From: Alloteropsis semialata
Lineage: Eukaryota; Streptophyta; Magnoliopsida; Poales; Poaceae
Assembly (NCBI GenBank): GCA_004135705.1
Contig: CM014272.1
Coordinates: 81,117,370 to 81,181,369, forward strand
Length of the DNA stretch: 64,000 nucleotides
Reading direction: 5' to 3'
The notes beneath the pieces were generated by a model that searched no databases, was not told the origin of the DNA, and was given only the letters and a program-made list of their open reading frames with translations. Below, piece after piece: positions 49,415 through 62,726 of the stretch; the first letter of the stretch is position 1; each line of letters opens with the position of its first letter. A program made the position numbers and the translations under genes.

Positions 49415-50224
49415 TAGTAAATTTCACCCTAAGCAAACCGGTGAAATGGAGCTGCGGTGTAAACCGGTGTCAAGTTCAAGGGACCTATAGAAGCAAAATG
49501 CAAGTTTAGGGAGCTTTGTGCCACAAAGGCTCAAGTTGAGAGACTTTCAGTGCAGTTCTCTCTTTTTATTAGGCTTTCTTTTCTTGGTTTCAATCCAAGT
49601 TAATGGATACTACTATCTCTGAATCTAAACCTAGAAAAGAGTTTGTTTTATTTCTCACCAAGAAAATTGCTGGTGCTACCTGTTTCTGGAAATAAGTTGT
49701 TTCTTTTCAATTTCGTGTATATGATGAGTAATATTTTCTGTACCCAAAGCATCCTAGTTTGAATGTTACGGAACCATGCCAGAAGTCAAAAAAAAAAAGG
49801 AAGAAGCAAGTGCTGCCTAATCATCCCATAGTGATCACTGGTACAGGAAAGAGCCAGATCAGTACAAATGAATGAATAGCCTCGATCCACAAACAAATGT
49901 TGGACCGAACATTGTCATACAGAGGGTGCATCCTAGCATGGTGCTAGCACAAATCAGGCAAACTGAATTCAGCACAAACTGATACATGGACTTAGGGGCA
50001 TGCTCCAATACTCTTCTAATACTTTACAGAACCGCAGATGATTTTGTTACATGGACAACATTTTTTTTCCCTTTTGGGGTGTGGGGGGATGATAATCTCG
50101 GACAAAAAAAATCACACACATTGCCTATCTTATAGCATTTAAGGCAATGTCGATCTCCACCGGTTTCTAATACACATCAATTTGGTCCTCAAACTAATCT
50201 TTAAGCCATCCTCTCAGTCACAGA

Positions 50225-52591
50225 TCACCATCCTACAAAGGCGCACTGCTTCCGTGCATGCTCAGGGATCAACTTCATCATGAAGTCCATCGGCGCACTC
50301 TTCAGCTCTGTTTTGATACCAACAGAGTAGCAGAAAAAGTTATTTGATCAGGGGTTTGAGGGTTTTAATCAGAGCAAGTGAAGTCAGTATAGTGGACTTA
50401 CCATGGGGCTTGAAGTTGAAGAGTGGTGGGAGGAAACGGCCGTTTGGTAAGCGGGTATTTGGATCCCGAAGTTCATCAAAGAATGGATGGATCAATGCTT
50501 CCAACTGTAGGGAGTAACCAACTTGTAATGTAAATGACAGTAGCCACGACTTGCAAAAGATTTATGATGCCAGCTATAACTGATAGGAAAGTAACTTGCA
50601 ATCTAAAAATTGCTTAAATCAGTGAAGTAACATAACAGGAAGGACCTAAATGCCATGCGCCCATGCCCCATGTTTGCTAACACAATGAAGTTGTACTTAC
50701 TGCAGTGGACCGAAGCTTTGGTGAGTACTGAAGAAGCCTGGACACAAGATCGACTGCTTCAGCAGGCATCCTTTTATGGAAAATCTGGCACAATATGACA
50801 GAAATGTAAGATGTCACCTTTGGTGGAGGTTAGAGATAGGAAGATAGGTGGTGCAGCCTGATACAGCATTCCTACCTTATGCCATGGGTGAGCTTTGATT
50901 TGCGGGAATTTAAACTCGGTATAATTTGGATTCATGCACTTGATTTCTTCACGTGTGGGTGTGCCCAGAACCTGAGAGAAAAATGAGATTAAATTGAAGG
51001 TAGAGCAACCAATATGCAGCAGTTTAATTGGGATGAAGATAGTACTTTACCTTGATGATTTCAACAAGCTGATCAACGCCACTGTCTCCAGGGAATAGAG
51101 GCTGTTGAAAAAACAATCAGATTGTAAGCAGAGATAAGCTGGATAGTCCACCCATGCCCACATAAATGTGTGATCCTTACCTGCCCTAGAAGCAGCTCAG
51201 CAAGAACACAGCCGGCAGACCAAACATCAATGGCTGTTGTGTATTCAGTAGCACCAAATATGAGCTCTGGAGCTCTGTAGTACCTAGAACAGATGTAAGA
51301 AATATTTGGTTCTCCTTTTACCTAAAATAGTACGAACTAATTAGGCACACAACAAATACGAGGATTCCTGTGAATTTCAGTTGCTTATGACCATACCAGA
51401 ACTTTCGCGCTGCCAAAGTCACACAATTTCAGCTGATGAGTATGAGGATTCACCTGTTGCAGAAATAGTATTGCATCAAACCATCTGAAGCTGCACTTAT
51501 AACTTACTAAAGATGAAATTCTCATGAAATTCTTCAAACAGATAGACATGTCTAGACTCTAGACATACCAGGAGATTTTGGGGCTTAATGTCCCTGTGGC
51601 ACACTCCAATGCAGTTATGAATGTATGCCAAAGCTCTACAAATCTGTCAATGACAAGGTTTTACGTGTTATGGCTATCATGCGGTTTTACTTGGATATAT
51701 TAACAACTCCAACAGAGTAAGCTTTACCTGATACATATAAAGTTTGGCATATATCAAAGGCATGCGCTGGTTCATCTTGTTATAATGCTTAATGACACGA
51801 TGAGCAGTCTCCGGCACATATTCAAGCACCAAATTGAGGTAAAGCTCCTCCTTGTCAGTCTTTGAGAAGAAACAGTGCTTTAGAGCCACCACATTTGGGT
51901 GGTCAAGCACTCGCATAGTCTGCAGTTCACGGTTCTTATATCTCTTGTCTTGAAGAACCTTTTTTATAGCTACGGTCTCACCAGTTTCAAGACACTTAGC
52001 CTGTGCAGTATCGTTTATAAAAAGAAGAAAAAGGATTCAGTACCTCAAATGTAATACTAAAATAAAAACTGAACAGCTCAAGGTGATACCAATTTCTTCA
52101 GCAACGAACCTGGAAAACAGTTCCGAAGGACCCATGACCTACCACACGCTCAGCCATGTAGCTAATGGTCTGCAGTGTACATATACAATAAATTCAGTAC
52201 ACAATAGTTGTTTTGTTATGACTTATGAGATAGTAGTAAATTGATAGAAAGGGATCTCCCGTTGCATAACATATAATTTATTTTTTGTTAAATTACCTGC
52301 TTTGCCTGCCCATTTCTCCCATCAATGCTAGTCACTATGATATGACCAGGCTCTGTCCCATTGCCATTGACTACAATATCTTCAATGTCCTGCATTGTTT
52401 CCAAGCCAAAACCAACTACAAAATGATGACCCACCAACAAGCAATCTACAAACTACTTGAGGGAATCAGATTACCTTATCATCCCTTATGCTCATATTGC
52501 CCAACTCGTTCGGAAGGCGATCTGCGTCACTACTAGAACTTGTGTCGTTCTGAAATCCCAAAGAAGAGGGCGCCACGCCTACTGAGGCCAT
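50225..52591 (-). CDS. GSK3/shaggy-like protein kinase
   Basis: Twelve coding exons (minus): 52591-52475, 52389-52297, 52169-52110, 52000-51728, 51643-51569, 51453-51397, 51321-51181, 51101-51051, 50971-50876, 50784-50701, 50504-50402, 50307-50225. They join in phase to 410 residues. Kinase landmarks: glycine-loop [18 protein letters not shown] lysine, CHRDIKPQN catalytic loop, CDFGSAK, the activation loop [13 protein letters not shown] with its Tyr, APE, and the TREE motif ([10 protein letters not shown]) where gain-of-function mutations of Arabidopsis BIN2 map. The N-terminus (MASVGVAP...IRDDKDIED) resembles Arabidopsis ASK-alpha/gamma/epsilon, so subgroup I is likely. These kinases phosphorylate brassinosteroid and other signalling targets in cytosol and nucleus. 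A leader intron (52792-53395) and a 5' UTR exon from about 53540 to 53396 are inferred. Confidence 0.97.
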
Positions 52592-53545
52592 GCTACGACA
52601 AAATTATCCAATTTGCGGCACAAACCACTCTGTTCAAGGGGCTTCCCTAAAGACCTGAGGCACTTGATCAACCTATGGAGAGCATGATCACGGAAAGTCA
52701 AAAAAATGATTGGGATGCTCAGCTCGAGAAACGTTGGCTGGAAACACATTCACTTGCAGAGACGTTGTATTGCTAGATAGACCTGGGAAACCTGAAAGGA
52801 TGGGCCAATCCCTTCCAAATTTGGGAAGTCTCTTGCTCCTAGCCTAATCAATTAGAGAGGATATCTATCGAGATTATCCACTTCCGAAAGCAATTCGGCT
52901 CTGATCATAAATGAAGACATCACAGCAGAGTCAACAACATCTTGCAGCTTCTAACCGACCATGGCGCATAAATCATCAGAAAAAGAAAAGAAAGAAAGCA
53001 TTGCCGACGCAGATCACCAAATTCACGCCAAAGCTATCATCTTTTACCACAAACACACCTTTCCATTTATTCTCGCAGGAAGGAGGAAAATCAACACAAG
53101 AAAGAACAAACCATGAAACCCAAAAGTATCGCTGTTGCGAACATTACAAGCAAAATGGTAAAAGGAAGGAACCACCTTTCGCGTCTACTCTTCCCGAACC
53201 GAACCAAACCAGACGCCCCAAACCACAGGCCTCACCGCCCCTCGATCTCACGAATCGCCAACGCAACCACGGCAACCCGGGCGGAATCAAAGGTCCGCCT
53301 CGCCCGCCCCCAATCGCCGGATCCAAGAGACGCATGAGACGAGCGGCGCGGCCGCGGGGAGAGGAACGAAAAAAAAAAGGAAAGAGAAGGATTACCGGAT
53401 CGGCTCCGCGCGCGGATCGGCGACGCGGTGCCGTTGGGTTGGACGCGGAAAGCTTCTCCCCTCCCCCTCCAACTCCGGCACGGGGAGGATTGAAGAAGAG
53501 GGGGGAGGAATGGAAGGAGGGAGGGAGGCGACGCCCGGGGAAAGA
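52592..53545 (-). other. 5' UTR exons and leader intron of the GSK3 gene
   Basis: Second leader exon 52791-52592 follows an acceptor TCCTTTCAG. The first ends GATCCG/GTAATCC at 53396 and extends into a C/T-rich block (minus strand) near 53540. The promoter lies to the right. The intron is 604 bp. Confidence 0.55.
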
Positions 53546-53599
53546 AAGACAAGTTATAACGCACAAGAAAATTGCATGACAGCAATAAATCAATTAATT

Positions 53600-56500
53600 G
53601 TTTATTTAATTGGAGGGAAAAAGGATGGGGATTTTACTGATATTATTATGGTGTCTGTTTGACCGTTGAAAGATTCCGGTCCAGCGGCGCCAATTCATAT
53701 CCATCCTCTTCTCCAGTTATAGGGCCTCTTTTTCTCTTTGCCTCCTAAAGATTTGGCTTCTTTACGTTTTTAGAATTTGTAAGGATGAGCAAAGAATGCA
53801 TAGAGGAAAATTTGAACTTGTTATGAGCAGTTTAGACTTTAGAGGTGTAGTAAGATAAAGCACAACATCACATTCCCTCTCTACAAAAATGAAGGAGCTT
53901 GTGGCTTTCATTAATAGCTTCACAATGTTTCTCTGCTATAGCTAAAAGGTATAACAATCGAGCTCCTTTTCACAATATATCTTATATATATGTTCAATCT
54001 TGGCAATGCATCTTACCACACGTTTGTTTGCAAGCGACCTACCCAATGATCCTAGATATGTCACCAAATGTTCTTTTGAGCCTCGTCTTTGACTGTCCTA
54101 AAATGGGAACTCACATCACGTTCTTTTAAGTATGACCTAAACTTTTTAAAAAATAAGAAGAGAAAAACAGCTCAAAATTTGTTATCAAAATATTGACCAA
54201 TGCATTTTTTGTATGAAATGAGGATACATATGTCTGAGTTCAGTTGAGGGCGCATACAAATCAATCAGGGGTTTGAACTTTGAAGCTGCAGTGAGGAAAG
54301 CAAATGATTGTGGTCCGGCACAGGCTGGCTGGTCGGGTCATGGCACCCACTCTGCCTCTTCCCTCTCTTCCTGCCTGCCTGCAGACAACAAAAACAAAAA
54401 CAAATCCATTAGATACTAGATAAAAGCATGGCATTGTAGCTTAGCTATCAAATGCTACTTGTATATATATAAATATTGTGGCCAGGCCGGTCACCAGACT
54501 CATCAGTAATCATCAGAAAAATCTTTCACCAACCTTTTCGGCTCACTTTTCCTTGCTAGATTATTGGGCCTGCTCGTAATCTACACATATAGATCTATTT
54601 TATTTTGTGTTGTAAAGCTGTTCTGCGAGTGCATCCACTCATTGATGCTTGGCGATCATGGCTGTCGAGAAAAAGCTTGGATATTCTAGTTCTGCTTCTG
54701 CATAGGCTTTTTCTCCTGGCACCTTTTGTTGTGTTCATAACCTTTTTTTCCTCCCAAATGAGCTAGCTGCTTATGTCTAGTAGATAAGAATGATCTCACA
54801 ACATGTTTGAAACACACACAAAAAAATAGGAGGCAAAACATTCAAGCATCTCTAGAAATATATTTCTTTGATTTCTCTAAACGTGATAGCCACGGTACGG
54901 TATGTGCGCAATTTTTGTATTTATACTAAATACATGTATATTATAATTAGAAATGAGCAGTGCACGTACGGTGTCGTCTACTTCTGTCACGCGTACATGT
55001 ACATCAGGTAAGAATACGATCTGGTGTTGTTTATCTATCCATTGGTATCATACTACATGAATGATACGGGGCTCGACAGAGTTAAACAACTTCGTAGTAT
55101 TATACTAGTAGTCGTTGTCGTCTTCTATATAAGCAACATGGATCCTTCAGATGCCAGCGTAACTAACTGTCCAATCAGGCCGTACTAAACTAATGACATG
55201 ATCAAATTTTAATCAGACCCGCCGAAATCATGAATTTAAAAATTAAACAGAAATCAAGAAGGAAGAAAAAGGCAGGCGACCAGGACCCAGGGCGACATGA
55301 CAGTGCAGCTGTTCATCATCACCGGCCGCTCACGGCCGGCACGACCGACCAAAAAATTCAGAACACGGCAATTAGTCCAGCCAAAGTGCCTTTTTTTTAA
55401 AAAAAAAATCTGTTTAGTAGAACCATTTGTCCGCTGGAAATGTCATTGTTTTCATACTGGCATGCATGCATGCTGTCCTCAAAGTTTGAACTTGAAAGAG
55501 CATGGCATGTAGCAACTGTCAAGCAAAGCAGAATTGAGATCCAGTTGTTTGAAATTTTCAGATGGGCCAATCTTGGTTTAATTCGTCAGCTGTAGTTGGT
55601 ATGTGGGGGGAGAAAATTCGGTTGCGTTTTTATGACAACAGATTGCAGTTGCAGCAATCCTGACATTTCGTTGGTATGAAATTTATGCGGCAGGGGGGCC
55701 ACTATACGAATTTGCTTCAAATTTGAATTGCTGAACCTCCTGCTGTATGAGTTGCTTCAAATTTGCTCTGCTGAATCAACCGTCACTTGCAACCAAATTT
55801 GAAGTTTGCTCGACAACATATTGGATCTTTTTTTGCATGTTAATTTCCCCGGTTGCCTTTAGTAGTTTCGAAATGAGGTGTTTTGCAATAAACTTGTGGG
55901 GCGTCTATGGAATAAGGATTTTGCAATTATAATCTTTTTAGTAGGATGTGTTTTTCATATTTATTCCTTTTGGTCCAACTACTCCTAGTTATACACTCAG
56001 CATCTTAGGTAGCTATACTTCCACATCAAAAATACATGACAGTTGACGAAGGGAGGCATGCATTGAACTATCGGTATGTTTTTTCTCTCTCGAAGCTGCT
56101 CTTAAATGGATTAGGTTGTTAAGGAGTTAGCAAGTAGAATGTGAAAGTGATGGGCTTGACCTTGCTTGCCTGCTTCCTATATTAAGCTAGAGAGATTTAA
56201 TTTCCATATGAAAAAGGATAAGCTAACATATAGGAGTAGTACTAAACAATAATCTGCTGATTACCACATGAATAAAAAACATATAAAATAAAAAAAACTT
56301 CAAACTGTATTACAGCTAACTTGTTTGATGCTATAGCGTAGACTACCAATGAGCTTGTAGCCCAAATATTGTCCATGTACCTTATAAGAGTGGTACTTAG
56401 AAATCTTTTTTGTGGGCCATTTGTGGACACATAAATGTAGACTTTTGGGCCGGGCTAGGCCTAGCAGTGCGGTTTTACTTTATAAACTGTTCCTGTCCAC

Positions 56501-58300
56501 TTCAGCCCAATTGGAGCATTCCCCTAATCCCATTTGCAGTGTCATTTTCGCCACGGTTGTTAAATTGCGTTATCAGATGATGCCAATGAGATTTGCATGA
56601 GTTGCTATCAGGATCAGGAAGCTTGTATGATACATAGAGGAAATTGAGTACCTGCAACTGCAATACAGGATAAAACAGAAATGAAACTTCTACAGGGCAT
56701 CCTCTAAAATTTGTGTAAACTCAGTACTATTGTTTTGTAAAGACACAACCCGGGAAGCGCAAATTCTACCGGCCCTCAATAATAGTACTAGGTAGGGCTG
56801 CGCCTGCTGCGCCTGGCAGTGAAAGGTTCAGGCCCATGCCGCCGCGCGTCGTGCATGCGCGCAGATGGCCCACGGCTGGCCCAAATGAGGAGGAAACAGC
56901 CAGCCCATGAGCTCCGATCAAACAGAGCAAGCCACTGACGACGTGTCGATCGCTCATTGGCTAGGCGTGACATGTCAACTTCCTATTGGAGGAGGAGGCG
57001 TCGGAGCGCCGTACGGCCGCGGATTCCACCCCCTCTAAGTATATAGATATATACAAGTTGAGGTATCAAGCAATTAGTTCCAACTTCAGTCGTTGATGAA
57101 CTGGAGGTTTAACTTATTCGCTTATTTGCCATGGTTTAGCTAGCATTAGATATCATGGGAAAATTGCAGCTTCATTTACCAGAAAATTCTAGCCTATAAG
57201 ACTACTCATATCTTTTCCCATAATCCAGACAGAGTATCGTAGAAGCTTCCTATTGATCAAGATAAACATCTAGAATCTTCTTCCTGAATTTGTGACTACA
57301 AACGAGACTAGAAAGAAAAGATCATGATGCCACTCTCTCTTCCTCGCAATCCACAAGCTGGAGCATGGATAGTGCCACGTCGCCTGTTTCTCCTCCGGCA
57401 CAGACGACCAAAATAAATTTGTGATGGTGATGACACTTGTGCTTGCCGATCTTCTCATTTCTCAACCAACACTGTAGCCAAGGAAAAAGAAGGAACTCGA
57501 GAGGACAGGGAGGAGGGAAAAGGGCATCTTTTCTCCTCACCTGTCACCGGCCACTATTCTAATATTTGGTGATGACTTGTTGCTCTCTCATTGGACCCAG
57601 TGGCAAAAGAGAGAAAATAAAATAAGCATAGGCTGAACACAAGTGTTTTGAAGTATAAATAGGGGCATTTTGGAGTGTGGCAATCACTTTGGCGGCGCGA
57701 GGAGGCAGAAATAAACAGGTCCTAACACCTTGCAACCGTTCCAAAACTATTATCATTTCTACTTTATACTGCCATACAATGTTTGATCGAAGATTAACTA
57801 TTTAATAAATCATCTTGAACCACATGGCATGCTCTCTTAGTAAAGATCTAGTGAGAAATTTCCACTTACTTCACTAAATATATCTGAGTAAAAGTCAAAA
57901 AGGTTATTTATTTTAAAACAAAGGTTAGTAAAACTTTGCAAGAGAGTAATACAGCTAACGGAGGCATTCAGTGAATCCCTCATTCTTCATTGCCAAGCCA
58001 CAAAAAATGCTGATATAACATTGAATTTAATGCCTATGAAACTCTCTAGAAAACTCCATTCAGAATGACCTTATGAAGCTAATTTTTCAAACATTAAGTT
58101 TAGAGGAATGCCGCTGTAGATCAAACAGATTTTGGATATTCTAAGCGCCTCAGTTATTTTTAATGACCCAACTTTTATTGACGACACTGCTAAATGCATG
58201 ACTAAATATTACCTTGTTTCAATCTCACAAGCAATAGGAGAAAGAAACAAGACACCGAGTAACAACCCCTTTTCCCTTCAAAAGAGTAACAAAATAGTTA
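53600..58300. other. Intergenic region, no gene recognised
   Basis: Between the divergent GSK3 and PP2C genes I see no supported gene. There are A/T runs and a GC-rich patch at 56790-57020 with no splice or domain evidence. Confidence 0.5.
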
Positions 58301-58535
58301 CTCCTTCCGGTTTTTTTACATGTTGTTTAGCCTAAATCAAAGTTGTTCAATTTTGATCAACTTTATAGAAAAATATAACAACATCTGTAATACTAAATTT
58401 GTTTCGTTGAATCCACCATATAATATGTTTTACTAGTACATATGATTGGTAAGATAAATGTTGGTATATCTTTCTACAAATTCGGTCAAAGTTAATAATT
58501 TTGACTTAGAACGAACCTAATACGATATTTATTAA
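58301..58535. mobile_element. Truncated Stowaway-like MITE
   Basis: A TA dinucleotide precedes CTCCTTCCGG, the usual Stowaway start, and the interior (GTTCAATTTTGATCAACTTT, AAAGTTAATAATTTTGACTT, GAACCTAATACGA) follows the common grass Tc1/mariner MITE. The expected inverted GGAGGGAG end is missing; the copy fades into an A-run near 58535. Confidence 0.55.
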
Positions 58536-58546
58536 AAAAAAAAAGA

Positions 58547-58599
58547 GGAGCTATGACCTAGTTGGAAAACAAGAGCTATGACCTAGTTGGAAAACAAGA
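58547..58599. repeat. 26-bp tandem duplication
   Basis: GAGCTATGACCTAGTTGGAA plus AACAA is repeated twice in tandem (about 58547-58572 and 58573-58598) directly after the truncated Stowaway-like element. Confidence 0.85.
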
Positions 58600-60543
58600 A
58601 ATTCAAATGACTTGTGGGTTTCACATGAAAACGCATGCGTTTGGGAAAAGAATCTCCCACACAACAACTGTTGGCTAATGGTTTCTTGGTGTATGTACGG
58701 AGTAGGCTTCAATAGGGCAGGAGAGTGAAATTCTTGCGATGACGTTGTCGTCTTCGTTTTGACTTTGTCTGTCAGGAGCGACACGTACACAAAGGGGGCA
58801 ATGCTTTTTGCACGACTCTGAAGCAACTCGACAAGTATGTGCGTGCCGCTCTCCGGCCGGCCACGTACCGCGTCCCACTCCGTACAATAACGCTGAAATC
58901 ACTGTACTTATTTGGGTCGACAGTGTTGTTTAGAAAAAATGTGTACACGTAGCCGTACATTTGGATCGGGTATCTAGTACGCTCCCCATCAAGGTTTTTT
59001 TTTTAAAAAAAGAGATATTTCTTTACCTTTCATTATCTTATGATATACTTTTTTTTGCGAACATCTTACAATGTAGTGAATATACTTAGTATTTTCTATT
59101 GCTACAAAACATATCATTTTCAATATTCATGGATGGAGGGAGCATTGCTAATCTTTGTATTTTTGTTGTTACTCTGCCATGATCTTCATAGTTTTTAGGG
59201 TCGATGGTAGTGGCTTTCAATGTATCATTAGCTATTAATCGTTGCTTCTACATCGTTATGAACTTGGGGTTATAGACAGGGATGCAAAAAAACAAAAAAA
59301 AAGGAACCTTTGGGCTTGAGTCGACCCAACACTCTTATATATGAACTCATCTAAGTGAATCAGAAGCACCCAAAACTCTTATATATATCCACTTGCAGTC
59401 TCCAGCTACATACGTTGATTATAGCTTCGGATAATTAACTATTAATGAAAATCTGACATGCATCGCACCTTCATGAAAAGGGGCAGAGGCTACTCCTCTG
59501 CCTTATATAACGCTAGGCACCGAGGTTACCTCCGGCCGATCCGCCCTCCTGCATCACACCTTCATACTTGAGAGTGCACAGTAAATTCATAGACGGAATG
59601 CAAGAGATCTTACTTGTTGTCGTGCAAGAAAGAAGGACCACTCGCTTCTACGCTCCGCCAATCTGCTTTTACCATGTGATCCTCACTCTTCTCAGCCAAG
59701 AAGACAAAGGATAGAAGGACAGAAGCTTGTTCCTTGTTAAAAACGGAAACAATCACAGCGACAACTTATGCTTTACCACGCGTTAAATATTGCAAGTAAT
59801 AACCGCAAAAAAAATATTGCAAGTAATAGTTCCATTAACAGCAACAAACACATTCTTTTCCTTGAAAGGACCGACTAGTAAAAAAACATGTTTTGATCAA
59901 ACCAATTAACCAAAAACATATTTTAATCAACCTTAATCACGATCACTTTGATAACCACGAAATCTAACAATAAACATTCCGTTAAGCCACTACTAAATGA
60001 CATAATCTCTGCATCATTAAAACACATTCTTCTATTTATCTCCAATCCAGCAATAATCATCATCTTTAAACGTCCTCCCAAAACAGGGGGAAAACTGTGC
60101 AGTGGTCGGCAGCCAATCACAATTCACACGGGCAAGCGACAGCCACGTGTCCGTGCAGCAGCCGCGTGCGCGCGCCCCAAACGCACTGCCACCACCCGGT
60201 CACCGGCCCGCCCGCACCGGTCGCCGCCGGTCACCTCCGCGAACGCACACGCCACGGATAAATACCAACCACCCCCCTCCCGTTTGCACATTTCTTCTTC
60301 CCCTGTCTTCTTCGACCTTCCCCTCTTCAGATCAAGAAACCGTGTCCTAGAAACCATCGAGATCGCCCTTCCCACCCCTCAGATCGTCCAAAGACGGCGG
60401 CTTTCGGAGGTTTCCGTGCTATTTCCGGCACAACTGATCGATCGCTCTGCGGATCGGGATTTTTTTTTCTTTCTGGTGGCCGGCGAGGCGGCGGCAGTGT
60501 TCGTCCTTGGATCGGGAGTCGTTTGCCCTGTTGAGGTGCGGAG

Positions 60544-62726
60544 ATGGTGGCCGAGGCGGAGGTGATGCATCAGGCGCCCGTGCCGGTGCTGGAGGTGCCG
60601 TACCACCGGTGCGTGACCAAGGGGGTCGACGAGGTCGTTGGGATGTCCGCGGCGGCGGCGGCGGCCGCGCCGGCGGAGGTTGCGGTCGAGGTCGAGGTCG
60701 AGGTCGCCGTAGAGGTGCCTCTCAGGGTGAGTTACTCAAGCTCGGGCCTTTCTGTTTTAATATTGGGAAAAAAATCATCTTCGTTTGGAGATAGTCAGAG
60801 TGGGAACTGGGAACATTTAGCTTTTTCTGGAGAATTGCTTGTAAGTTTGTAATCAGATTCATGTTAGGTATTGTCACCGATTACCGCTGTGATACTGTTC
60901 TTGAAGTGTGTAGGACAATCCCAGGGAGTTCTCTTTTCATCTTCCTTTTCGTTTGGGGAAAAAAAGATCTGCTTGTCGATGCAAAAGTCTGATATAGTAC
61001 TTGCTTGGGAAAGGTAGCTCCTTTCTAGGGGGAGGCCTAGTGTGGTGGTTGCACAGTTGTAGCCCTCGGGGATGAGAAAGTGGGTGGTGAAATTATTGGA
61101 CCCATATCTGTAGGTTGTAGCTGTACTGCTGTAGTGCGAGGTGGTTGTTGAGTTGTGATACACGCTTTTGCAGAAGTTGGAATTACCAGATGGGTTTGTC
61201 CTAATGGTTCTTAATCTGGTCATTAACCGTTGGCCTATTGCTGCATAGAAATTTCACCTTCCTGCAGCTTCACAGCCTGTTTTAGTGTGTAGTGGGGTAG
61301 TGGGTGAACCATTTGTGTCTATGGTATGTTCTTACTTGAATAGGTGTGCAGTTTGTCAACTGAGTAGACTTCTAATCTGGCCAGCAAAATCGGAACTTTT
61401 TTGGAAACTGACATAGTTAGGCCTTGGAGGCTTTGACATAGGGTGTTAGTTTTGTCAATTAGGATTGTAACATCAGGCTATCCTTATTGCTTTCTACTAT
61501 TCAGCAAACGAGGCACTAATTGTCTTTGCTTTTGATATAGGGGCTGGAGCAGTCTGATGCTGCACCGAGTGTATCTGTGGAGATGCTACAGTTTGTGCCC
61601 AACATCCGGTCTGGTAGCTTTGCTGATATTGGACCTAGGAGGTACATGGAAGATGAACATATCCGGATAGATGATCTATCTGCTCATCTTGGCTCGCTGT
61701 TGATCTGCCCGTTGCCGAGCGCCTTCTATGGTGTAAGTTATTTTCTTTTCACTATAGATGGTTGCTCCTGTTTTATATCCCCATCAACACTGCCTGAAGC
61801 CTTGAACTGATCAATGAACTGCGACCACCATTTCAGGTTTTTGATGGCCATGGAGGTCCGGATGCTGCAGCTTACATGAAAAGGCATGCAATGAGGTTCC
61901 TGTTTGAGGACAGTGAGTTCCCACAAGCATCACAAGTAGATGAGTTGTACCTTCAGTCTGTTGAGAACTCTGTTCGCAAAGCTTTCCTGCAGGCAGATCT
62001 TGCTCTGGCTGATGATTTAGATATCAGCCGCTCTTCTGGAACCACGGCACTCACCACATTAGTCTTTGGGAGGTGAGGTGCACTGTGGTGAACTGGTTCT
62101 AACAGTTAATTGAATCGCACTGGTCTTGTCTTAACATGGCAGCCCTACCTTGCAGGCAGCTGTTGATTGCAAATGCTGGAGACTGCCGGGCAGTCCTATG
62201 CAGGAAAGGCGTAGCCATGGAGATGTCTCGAGATCACAGGGCTAACTATGTCGAGGAGTGTGAAAGGGTTGCTGCGTCTGGGGGATACATCGAGGACGGC
62301 TACCTCAATGGCGTCCTCTCCGTGACCCGTGCCCTTGGGGACTGGGACATGAAGACGCCCGACGCCTCAGCATCCCCGCTCATTGCGGAGCCGGAGTTTC
62401 AACAGGCCACTCTCACAGAGGACGACGAGTTCCTCATCATGGGTTGCGATGGGATCTGGGACGTGATGACAAGCCAGCACGCGGTGAGCCTCGTGCGGCG
62501 TGGCCTGCGGCAGCACGACGACCCCGCGCGGTGCGCGAGGGAACTTGTCATGGAAGCGAAGCGGCTAGAGACAGCTGACAATCTGACCGTTATCATTGTA
62601 TGCTTTGTGTCGGACCTGGGCGCACAGCAGGAGCACCCTGCAAGACCGAGGAGCTGCAAGAGCCTGTCGACGGAGGCACTGTGCAACCTGAGGAGCTGGC
62701 TGGGGACCGACCACAGCCAGAGGTAA
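60544..62726 (+). CDS. Protein phosphatase 2C
   Basis: Exons 60544-60726, 61541-61732, 61837-62072 and 62156-62726 join in phase to 393 residues. Start ATG 60544 follows a long C/T-rich leader. The PP2C domain begins about residue 75. Metal-binding and catalytic motifs are present: RRYMEDEH, VFDGHGG, SSGTTAL, ANAGDCRAV, SVTRALGD, GCDGIWDV and the final DNLTVIIV. It is therefore a Mg/Mn-dependent Ser/Thr phosphatase, probably soluble (no signal peptide or membrane segment). The N-terminal extension carries a low-complexity Ala run followed by alternating Glu-Val from a GAGGTC microsatellite. The overall form resembles the Arabidopsis PP2CG1-type group rather than the ABA co-receptor clade A; that placement is inference. 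Confidence 0.96.

Noticed and set aside
52911..53593. Frames of 222 and 149 codons upstream of the GSK3 start
   Set aside because: They overlap the GSK3 leader exon and leader intron; composition is that of a C/T-rich 5' UTR read in arbitrary frames.
59948..60565. 205-codon frame ending at the PP2C start
   Set aside because: It covers the promoter and leader of the PP2C gene; the product is Pro/Arg-rich without domain features.
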